A stretch of 8,041 bases of DNA, from positions 1 to 8,041 of the forward strand of contig JAGVSV010000275.1 of the NCBI GenBank assembly GCA_019137115.1, read 5' to 3'. Of this stretch, positions 1 through 5,209 are shown in pieces (within the stretch, counting starts at the first letter, position 1; every line of letters starts with the position of its first letter). Position numbers and translations under genes: made by a program. This DNA is from Bacillota bacterium (GTDB lineage Bacteria; Bacillota; Clostridia; Christensenellales; Aristaeellaceae). The notes beneath the pieces are model-generated. The model saw only the letters and a program-made list of their open reading frames with translations. It made no database searches and was not told where the DNA came from.

Positions 1-54
1 CACGAGGTGGTCACGTACCTGCTGGAGAAAGCAGGCGCGAAAAGCGTGGTATAA
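1..54 (+). CDS. C-terminal tail of an unidentified upstream gene (partial)
   Basis: An open frame enters from the left edge and gives 17 residues (HEVVTYLLEKAGAKSVV) before a TAA at 52-54. It lies 28 bases before the dxs start on the same strand, so it is probably the preceding gene of the same cluster. In many Firmicutes ispA, xseB or a divergent PAP2 gene sits here, but this tail is too short to match to any of them and does not look like a membrane protein end. I cannot name a function. Codon use (GTG, CTG, GGC, GCG) matches the neighbouring genes, which supports real coding. Confidence 0.5.
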   Translation, partial: HEVVTYLLEKAGAKSVV

Positions 55-55
55 T
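47..55 (+). promoter_or_regulatory. Candidate extended -10 promoter for dxs-tlyA
   Basis: TGG followed by a perfect TATAAT (50-55) forms an extended -10 element (TGnTATAAT). No good -35 hexamer is present at a 16-18 base spacing (the 17-base position reads GAAAGC), as is tolerated for extended -10 promoters. The predicted start of transcription, about 62, leaves a leader of some 20 bases carrying the dxs ribosome binding site. The element overlaps the stop codon of the upstream gene, so the hexamer could partly be a coincidence of coding sequence. Confidence 0.45.
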
Positions 56-82
56 CCTTGTGACTACCCAAAGGAGCGAACC

Positions 83-1935
83 ATGCTGTCCGACATTCAT
101 TCCCCGGAGGATTTAAAGCGCTTATCTGACTGCCAGGTGCAGGCGCTGCTGCCGGAAATCCGCGAGGCCATCATCGAAGCTGTCGCGCAATGCGGCGGCC
201 ACCTGGCCAGCAACCTGGGCGCGGTGGAGCTGACCGTGGCGCTGCACCGCGTGTTTGACACGCCTAGGGACAAGATCGTATTTGATGTGGGGCACCAGTG
301 CTACACGCACAAGATATTGACCGGCCGCCGCGAGCGGATGGGCACCCTGCGCCAGTTTGGCGGCATCAGCGGCTTTCCGCGCATCGACGAAAGCCCGCAC
401 GACGCCTATGGCACCGGCCACGCGTCCACCGCGATTTCGGCGGCGCTGGGGCTGGCGCGCGCGCGCGACCTGATGGGCGGGGACGGGCACGTTGTAGCGG
501 TGGTGGGCCCGGCGGGCTGTGCTATGAGGCGCTCAACGACGCCGGCAGCGGCAAAACGAACCTGATCGTGATTTTGAACGACAACCAGATGAGCATATCG
601 CCCAACGTGGGCGCGCTGTCCAACCAGTTGACGCGCCTGCGCACCAGCCGCGGGTGGCTGGGCGCCAAGCGCGCGGTGGAAAACGTGTTGAAACGCATGC
701 CGCTGCTGGACAAACCGCTGCACCACGCGCTGCAGGGGTTCAAGAACCACCTGCGCAATGTGTTTGTGCATGACCGGTTTTTCAGCGCCCTGGGGTTCCG
801 GTATTTGGGCCCGGTGGACGGCCAGGACGAAAAGGGGCTGGAGGCGTTCCTGCGCCGCGCGCAGGCGCTGCAAGGCCCGGTGCTGTTGCACATCGTGACC
901 AAAAAGGGGCAGGGGTACAGCCCGGCCGAAAGCGAGCCCGCGCGCATGCATGGCGTGCAGCCCTTTGACCGGCACAATGGCTCGCCCAAGGTGCGCAGCG
1001 TGGGGCAGTCCTTCGGCGCGGCGGCCGGGGAACTGCTGGCGGACCTGTCCGACCGGGACGGGCGCATCGTGGCGATCACCGCGGCCATGGCGGAATCCAC
1101 AGGCTTGATGCCGTTCAAGACCCGGCACCCGGAGCGGTTGTTTGACGTGGGCATCGCTGAGGAACACGCGGTGACCATGGCTGCCGGCATGGCGCGCGGC
1201 GGGCTGCGGCCGTTCGTGGCGATCTATGACACCTTTTTGCAGCGCGGCTTTGACCAGCTGATCGTGGATGTCTGCGTGCAGAACCTGCCGGTGGTCTTTT
1301 TGATGGACCGCGCCGGCATCGGCGGCGAGGACGGCCCCACCCACCACGGGGTGTTCGGCATGTCCTACCTGCGCATGATTCCGAACGTAACGGTACTCAC
1401 CCCACGCTGTGTGCCGGAATTACAGCAGATGATCCCCTGGGCGCTGGAACAGGAAGGCCCCGTGGCGATCCGCTACCCGCGCGCCGAGGCCGTGGTGCAG
1501 GCCAAGTATCCGTACGGGGAGTTTGTGCCCGGGCAATGGGAGGTGCTGGAGGAAGGGCAGGATGTGGCGCTGGTTGCCTCCGGCTCCATCGTGGCCGAGG
1601 CGCTGGTCGCCGCGCGCGCCCTTCAGCAGCGCGGCGTGCAGGCCGCCGTCATCGCCGCCAACAGCGCCAAGCCGCTGGATCACGCGCTGATAAAGAAACT
1701 GTCGCAGTCCGGCGCACCCTTCATGACCGTGGAGGAGCATGTGCTGGCCGGCGGCTTTGGCAGCGCGGTGGCGGAACATTGCTTGAAGCACGGCCTGCCC
1801 GGCCCCGCATACATGATGGGGTTGGAGGATGCCTTTGCCGCCCACGGCGACCGTGGGGCGCTGCTGTGCCAGCACGGGCTGGACGGCGCGTCCATCGCCC
1901 ACCGGGTGACCCAGGCCATCGAAAAAACCGCATGA
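83..1935 (+). pseudogene. dxs: 1-deoxy-D-xylulose-5-phosphate synthase, frameshifted by a small internal deletion
   Basis: DXS condenses pyruvate and glyceraldehyde 3-phosphate with thiamine diphosphate (TPP), the first step of the MEP isoprenoid pathway. AAGGAG at 71-76, six bases before the ATG, fixes the start. The first frame (83 to about 508) gives the N-terminal TPP domain, with H40 in GGHLASNLG, DVGHQCYTHKILTGRR and YGTGHAST. The protein then continues in another frame from about 511 (GGLCYEALNDAG, LNDNQMSISPNVG) through the transketolase central domain (FDVGIAEEHAV with the catalytic Glu; DRAGIGGEDGPTHHG) to the C-terminal domain, ending at TGA 1933-1935. Against the family motif GDGALTGG, only two bases (509-510) stand where DGALT should be, so about 13 nt are missing, including the Mg2+-binding Asp. 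Restored, it would have about 621 residues, normal for DXS. No other lesion is visible, so the damage is recent or is a sequencing or assembly error. Confidence 0.9.
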
Positions 1936-2726
1936 AGCAGCGCGCCGATGTGCTGCTGCACGCGCAGGGCCTGGCCGACAGCCGCGAGAAAGCGCGCCTG
2001 CTGATCATGGCCGGGCGCGTTTATGTGGACGAGGTGCGCGTGGACAAGCCCGCGCAGCTGCTCCCGGCTGATCAGCCCCTGACCGTGCGCGGGGAGGACA
2101 ACCCGTTTGTCAGCCGCGGCGCGCAGAAGATCGAAAAGGCGCTGGCGCTGTTTGCCGTGCCCGTTCAGGGCGTGGTGGCTCTGGACGTTGGCGCCGCCGC
2201 CGGCGGCTTTACCGACGCGCTGCTGCGGCGCGGCGCACAGCATGTCTATGCCATCGACGTGGGCTACGGCCAGATGGACTGGCGGCTGCGGCAGGACGCG
2301 CGCGTCACCGTGATGGAGCGCACCAACGCCCGGTACCTGACCCAAGATCAGTTCAAGCTACCGCCCACGTTGGCGGTGATGGATGTGTCGTTTATCTCCA
2401 TCACGCTGATCCTGCCGGTGCTGGCCAATATTTTGGGGGAGGACGGGCGCATCGTCACCCTGATCAAGCCCCAGTTCGAGGCCGGGCGCGACCAGGTGGG
2501 CAAGCACGGCGTGGTGCGCGACCCCGCCGTGCACGTCAGGGTGCTGGCGGGCATCCGGGACTTTGTCGAAACCATCGGCTGGGGCGCGCGGCGCATGACG
2601 TATTCGCCCGTCACCGGCCCCAAGGGCAACATCGAGTTTTTGGCCGAGCTGCTGCCCGGCCCGGGCAAGGCGACCGACAGCGGCATCCAGGCGCTGGTGG
2701 ACGAGGCGCACCGCCAGCTGACCTAA
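1932..2726 (+). CDS. tlyA: TlyA family 16S/23S rRNA (cytidine-2'-O)-methyltransferase
   Basis: A 264-residue protein. An S4 RNA-binding domain covers residues 1-60 (LADSREKARLLIMAGRVYVD), followed by an FtsJ/RrmJ-type Rossmann methyltransferase fold. The SAM-binding loop is LDVGAAAGGFTD (84-95), then YAIDVGYGQMDWRLR, VMDVSFIS and LIKPQFEAG. The K-D-K-E set expected from Mycobacterium tuberculosis TlyA appears as K66, D151, K179 and E235. Family members 2'-O-methylate cytidines in 23S rRNA (C1920), and some also in 16S rRNA (C1409); which type this is cannot be decided here. Older annotations call the family hemolysin A. The ATG overlaps the dxs stop as ATGA, and no clear Shine-Dalgarno precedes it, which suggests translational coupling to dxs. 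The dxs frameshift could therefore reduce tlyA translation, because ribosomes in the first frame stop at 565. The nadK, argR and recN genes that often follow are absent here. Confidence 0.93.
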   Translation: MKQRADVLLHAQGLADSREKARLLIMAGRVYVDEVRVDKPAQLLPADQPLTVRGEDNPFVSRGAQKIEKALALFAVPVQGVVALDVGAAAGGFTDALLRRGAQHVYAIDVGYGQMDWRLRQDARVTVMERTNARYLTQDQFKLPPTLAVMDVSFISITLILPVLANILGEDGRIVTLIKPQFEAGRDQVGKHGVVRDPAVHVRVLAGIRDFVETIGWGARRMTYSPVTGPKGNIEFLAELLPGPGKATDSGIQALVDEAHRQLT

Positions 2727-2738
2727 AACTTCTTTTAG
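2723..2738 (+). other. Small AT-rich hairpin at the end of tlyA
   Basis: CTAAAA (2723-2728) and TTTTAG (2733-2738) form a perfect six-pair stem around a CTTC loop, starting at the tlyA stop codon. A T-run (2747-2752) follows only after eight bases, and the stem is five A-T pairs plus one G-C. It is at best a weak terminator, so transcription from dxs-tlyA may partly read on into the next gene. Confidence 0.3.
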
Positions 2739-2745
2739 TCTGTGC

Positions 2746-2771
2746 GTTTTTTATCGCATGCTTGCGGGTAT
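2746..2771 (+). promoter_or_regulatory. Candidate sigma-B-type general stress promoter
   Basis: GTTTTT (2746-2751) and GGGTAT (2766-2771) are separated by 14 bases. This fits the known sigma-B pattern of a GTTT-type -35, a 12-15 base spacer and GGGWAW at -10. It lies 48 bases before the start of a YflT-like gene, and YflT in Bacillus subtilis belongs to the sigma-B stress regulon. No sigma-A promoter of comparable quality is visible in this gap. Sporulation factors of the sigma-F/G group read related elements, so the sigma factor is not settled by sequence alone. Confidence 0.45.
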
Positions 2772-2818
2772 ACAGATACCGTAACCAACATGCCCACTGC
2801 ATGAAGGAGGAAATTCGG

Positions 2819-3298
2819 ATGGACAAAAAGGACAAGCTGATCTACATCTCCGTGTACAAGCTGGAGGATGAGGCGCTCAACGCCATCAACAAGCTGTACC
2901 GGCAGGGCTTCCGCCGCGACCAGGTCTCGGTGCTGGCCTACAACACCGACCGCTTCAACCACCTGTACCGCGACGCCGCCGTCCCCATGAGCGAGCATGA
3001 GACCCTCGAGGATCTGCCCGAGGAAGTCGAAGACGCCCTGACCCCGGACGTGATCTTGCCCATCGGTGTCGCCAATGACCCGATGCAGCAGGGCGCGGGT
3101 TACCCCGGCGTGCACACGCTGGCCCCGGCCGGACTGGCCGCCCTGGAACTGGATGACGACACGATGCTGGCGCATGAGCGCAGCCTCAAGGATGGCGACA
3201 TCCTGGTCATCTTGCAGACCGATGAAGGCCAGGCTTATCGCCCGGACATGCCGCTGATCCACGACGAAGGCTATGTGCCGGAGCGCAAGGAGCTGTAA
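2819..3298 (+). CDS. YflT-like general stress protein (159 aa)
   Basis: A small, acidic, soluble protein with no signal peptide or membrane segment. The start is chosen at 2819 because AAGGAGG (2804-2810) lies eight bases upstream; an in-frame ATG at 2762 lacks such a site. Residues 7-40 (IYISVYKLEDEALNAINKL, then RQGFRRDQVSVLA) and 105-131 (AGLAALELDDD, HERSLKDGDILVIL) follow the pattern of the heat-induced stress protein YflT/GS17M family: a beta strand, a helix that scans the sequence, QG(F/Y)..D.(I/V).VL, and a late helix with a (L/Y)E..L..G.(I/V)LV strand. The biochemical function of this family is unknown. The middle part (55-100) is Asp/Glu/Pro rich and then Gly rich, and unlike anything I recognise. 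The gene has its own candidate stress promoter and ends just before a strong terminator, so it can be expressed alone. Assignment is by motif pattern only. Confidence 0.6.
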   Translation: MDKKDKLIYISVYKLEDEALNAINKLYRQGFRRDQVSVLAYNTDRFNHLYRDAAVPMSEHETLEDLPEEVEDALTPDVILPIGVANDPMQQGAGYPGVHTLAPAGLAALELDDDTMLAHERSLKDGDILVILQTDEGQAYRPDMPLIHDEGYVPERKEL

Positions 3299-3320
3299 CC
3301 GCAGCAAAACATCCATTCAG

Positions 3321-3342
3321 CCCGCCGAAAGGCGGGTATTTT
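3321..3342 (+). terminator. Rho-independent terminator of the stress gene
   Basis: CCCGCC (3321-3326), a GAAA tetraloop and GGCGGG (3331-3336) form a perfect GC stem followed by TATTTTGC. It lies 22 bases after the stop of the YflT-like gene. An outer GCAAAA (3304-3309) can also pair with TTTTGC (3339-3344), placing A residues on the far side, so the element may stop the opposing phosphatase transcript as well. Confidence 0.85.
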
Positions 3343-3360
3343 GCATGCGCATACACAATC

Positions 3361-3390
3361 AAAAACACCGCCACCCGATGGGCAGCGGTG
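3361..3390 (-). terminator. Rho-independent terminator of the alkaline phosphatase gene
   Basis: Read on the - strand, CACCGC (3390-3385) pairs with GCGGTG (3371-3366). An inner CCC/GGG stem closes a three-base loop (3380-3382 with 3374-3376), with a small internal loop between the two stems. It is followed by TTTTTGATT. It lies 22 bases past the phosphatase stop codon, back to back with the + strand terminator, as expected between convergent genes. Confidence 0.8.
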
Positions 3391-3412
3391 CCTGGTTTAT
3401 CCTGCGCTTGCT

Positions 3413-4912
3413 TTACTTGGCCAGCCCCATTGCGTCCATAAAGCGGTCGAAGATCTGCGTGTTGTCATAGTGCCCGTTGAACAGTTCTGCGCCTGCGCCC
3501 ACGGCATAGACCGGCAGCGATACGCCCGTGTGCGAATAGCTGGAAAAGTCAATGCCCGCTTTGTTGGCCAGGATGTGGGAAGCGGTGACCGACACCGGGT
3601 TGTAGCCGCCGTAGTGCAGCTTTTCCTCCGGCCCCGTCACGCCCGCGCGCTGGGAGGAGGGCAGCATGCCAAACGTATAGGCGGCCGACAGCCGGGAGAT
3701 GTCGCGTGCGTTCAGGCTCAGGGCAGAACCTTCCTCGCGCGTCAGGCCATAGTTTTCCGCAACGGCTGCCATTACATCGTCAAAGCTGGCCTGGCTGGCC
3801 GCCATGTCGCTGAGCATCCTGTCAAACGCCACATAGGACAGCTTCTGGTTTTGCAGGTAGTCCATGTGTACGTCATAGCCCGTCTCGGCATAGCCGATCG
3901 TCATGCCGCCGGTTTCATGATCGCCGGTGACCACGATCAGCGTGTCCTCCGGGTGAGAGCGGGCAAAGTCCACGGCGACCTGCACAGCGTCGGAGAGCGC
4001 ATAGATGTCATAGATCACCGCGCCCACGTCGTTGGCGTGGCCGGCCCAGTCGATTTTGCCGCCCTCCACCATCATGAAGAAGCCCTTTTCATTGCCCTCC
4101 ATCGCACGGATGCCCGCGGCGGTGAACTCGGCCAGGCTCAGGCTGCCGTCGTTGGACGCCAGGCGGTCGATTTCGTAGGGCAGCGCGCTGCTGTCCTGCA
4201 GGTCGGGGGAGATGGCCAGCACATTGCCGGCGTTCCCATCAACCGCGCGGATCTCCTCGCGGGTGTTGTACACGGCAAAGCCGTTTTCCCTGGCGACGTC
4301 CAGCACATCCTTCTGGTCCTTGTCAGGGCCGGTGGGCTGCAGATAGCTGCCGCCGCCCAGGAAGTCCACCACGCCGCCGGTCAGGCCCTGCACGGCGATG
4401 TCATAGTAGGCGTTGCGCTTGGGCGCCTTGGCGTAGAAAGCGGCCGGCGTCGCGTGATCCAGCGATACCGAGGTGATGACCCCCACCTTCATGCTGGCTT
4501 CCTTGGCATATTCGGTGATGATCTTGAACGGCTGCTCGGCGTCCGGCACAAGGCCTTTTTCGCCCTGGGTGAAGCCTACGTTGATGGACCCGGACAGCGT
4601 CTTGTGCCCGGTGGACATGCTGGTCGCGGTGGACGCCGAGTCCGGCGCGAAGCTGGTCGCGTCAAACGTGTTGATCTGCCCGCTGACCGGGAACTGGGTG
4701 AACGTAAGCGGCGCCGCCATCGGCGTGTCCGCGTCCGGGTTGCCCCTGGTGCCCAGGTAGTACTGCGCGGCGGTGGTCTGCGGGCTGCTCATGCCGTCCC
4801 CGATAAAGAAGAAGACATACTTCGCCTTGGAGGTGTCGGCGGTTTCGGCGGCGGCCAGACCGATGGCCAGGATCACCAGGGCGGCCAGTACAAGGGCTGT
4901 GATTCGCTTCAT
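3413..4912 (-). CDS. phoA: Exported alkaline phosphatase (PhoA family)
   Basis: A 499-residue phosphomonoesterase that releases phosphate from organic phosphates outside the membrane. Residues 1-22 form a signal peptide (MKR, a hydrophobic stretch, then LAAA before E23); no lipobox cysteine is seen. Expected catalytic residues are all present: D39 in FFIGDGMS (Zn/Mg ligand), nucleophile S92 in APDSASTATSMSTG, T155 in LDHATPAAF, E283, D288 and H292 in VEGGKIDWAGHAND, D331 and H332 in VTGDHETGGM, and H461 in YSHTGV. The positions matching E. coli D153 and K328 are H153 and W289, as in the Thermotoga maritima and Antarctic TAB5 enzymes. Length is normal for the family. A GGAAGG-type ribosome binding site lies at 4921-4930 on the complementary strand. 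The gene is transcribed away from the C11 peptidase gene. A phosphate-starvation (PhoP) box could not be convincingly identified upstream. Confidence 0.94.
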   Translation of the reverse strand: MKRITALVLAALVILAIGLAAAETADTSKAKYVFFFIGDGMSSPQTTAAQYYLGTRGNPDADTPMAAPLTFTQFPVSGQINTFDATSFAPDSASTATSMSTGHKTLSGSINVGFTQGEKGLVPDAEQPFKIITEYAKEASMKVGVITSVSLDHATPAAFYAKAPKRNAYYDIAVQGLTGGVVDFLGGGSYLQPTGPDKDQKDVLDVARENGFAVYNTREEIRAVDGNAGNVLAISPDLQDSSALPYEIDRLASNDGSLSLAEFTAAGIRAMEGNEKGFFMMVEGGKIDWAGHANDVGAVIYDIYALSDAVQVAVDFARSHPEDTLIVVTGDHETGGMTIGYAETGYDVHMDYLQNQKLSYVAFDRMLSDMAASQASFDDVMAAVAENYGLTREEGSALSLNARDISRLSAAYTFGMLPSSQRAGVTGPEEKLHYGGYNPVSVTASHILANKAGIDFSSYSHTGVSLPVYAVGAGAELFNGHYDNTQIFDRFMDAMGLAK

Positions 4913-4933
4913 GAACGGTTCCTTCCTTTCTGG

Positions 4934-4948
4934 GCATCCTGCGGATGC
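4934..4948. repeat. Inverted repeat GCATCC-TGC-GGATGC in the phosphatase leader
   Basis: A perfect six-base inverted repeat with a three-base spacer, just upstream of the phosphatase ribosome binding site (4921-4930). In RNA it would form a compact hairpin immediately before that site; in DNA it could be a dyad operator. It has no T-run, so it is not a terminator. Confidence 0.4.
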
Positions 4949-5002
4949 GCTGCCTTAAAGGATAGACGACGGATGTGAAAGACGGCGTGTGGCAGGTGAA
5001 AT

Positions 5003-5019
5003 GCGCATAAAAACTGCGC
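5003..5019. repeat. Inverted repeat GCGCA-N7-TGCGC
   Basis: GCGCA (5003-5007) and TGCGC (5015-5019) flank an AT-rich seven-base spacer (TAAAAAC). It lies in the middle of the divergent intergenic region. A GC half-site dyad with an A-rich centre is a common shape for repressor operators, but a five-base match can also occur by chance. Confidence 0.3.
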
Positions 5020-5050
5020 GATATTTTCTGGGAGTCTTCGCTAAACCTAC

Positions 5051-5078
5051 CCCGGCGTTGCTGTCTTTTGGAGCCGGG
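5051..5078. repeat. Inverted repeat CCCGGC-N16-GCCGGG
   Basis: CCCGGC (5051-5056) and GCCGGG (5073-5078) can form a six-pair all-GC stem closing a 16-base loop. It lies about 130 bases before the C11 peptidase start. No known riboswitch or T-box core was recognised around it, and no T-run follows. Confidence 0.3.
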
Positions 5079-5209
5079 AGCATCAACACATGACGCCGAT
5101 ATGTTAAGTAATTCTGTCACGTGTCTACCGCAGGTGGGGCGGGGTAAGTCTGTGGTGCTGCTGGATTTATTACCCCAACGTTCCGTATACCAAGGGAGGT
5201 CTGTATTCC

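Larger units (their letters stand above)
4913..5209. promoter_or_regulatory. Divergent intergenic region between phosphatase and C11 peptidase genes
   Basis: This stretch of 297 bases must hold the promoters and leaders of both divergent genes. It is less GC-rich than the coding DNA around it (runs such as CATAAAAACT, GATATTTTCT and TATGTTAAGTAATT), as expected for regulatory DNA. I could not find a -35/-10 pair with acceptable spacing on either strand. It contains three short inverted repeats, described separately. Open frames crossing it (for example 5068-5337 on +) overlap the real genes in other frames and lack protein-like character. Confidence 0.5.

Noticed and set aside
298..510. The second dxs frame extends upstream to an ATG at 298, as if a separate gene started there.
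   Set aside because: Residues before about 511 in that frame do not resemble DXS and overlap the true N-terminal coding frame; the match starts only at GGLCYEALN.
406..1347. Long - strand open frame opposite dxs (313 codons).
   Set aside because: Shadow of GC-rich coding DNA; Ala/Arg/His/Gln-rich composition, no motif, and the + strand has clear DXS homology.
1536..1931. In-frame extension of tlyA upstream of its ATG at 1932.
   Set aside because: It would overlap dxs by about 400 bases and gives an Arg/Gly/Ala-rich sequence; the S4 domain begins right after the ATG at 1932.
2735..3316. 193-codon - strand frame opposite the stress gene.
   Set aside because: Val/His/Gln-rich antisense shadow; the + strand frame has a strong ribosome binding site, a terminator and family-like motifs.
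3341..4978. 545-codon + strand frame opposite the phosphatase.
   Set aside because: Its composition is typical of an antisense shadow, and the - strand shows every alkaline phosphatase motif plus a signal peptide.
5096..5122. Possible PhoP box on the - strand (TTAACA with a nearby GTGACA) upstream of the phosphatase.
   Set aside because: Only one good half-site; neighbouring repeats at the expected 11-base period do not match.
5051..5200. Possible riboswitch or T-box leader before the C11 gene.
   Set aside because: No conserved core of a known class was recognised, and there is no terminator hairpin with a T-run before the start codon.
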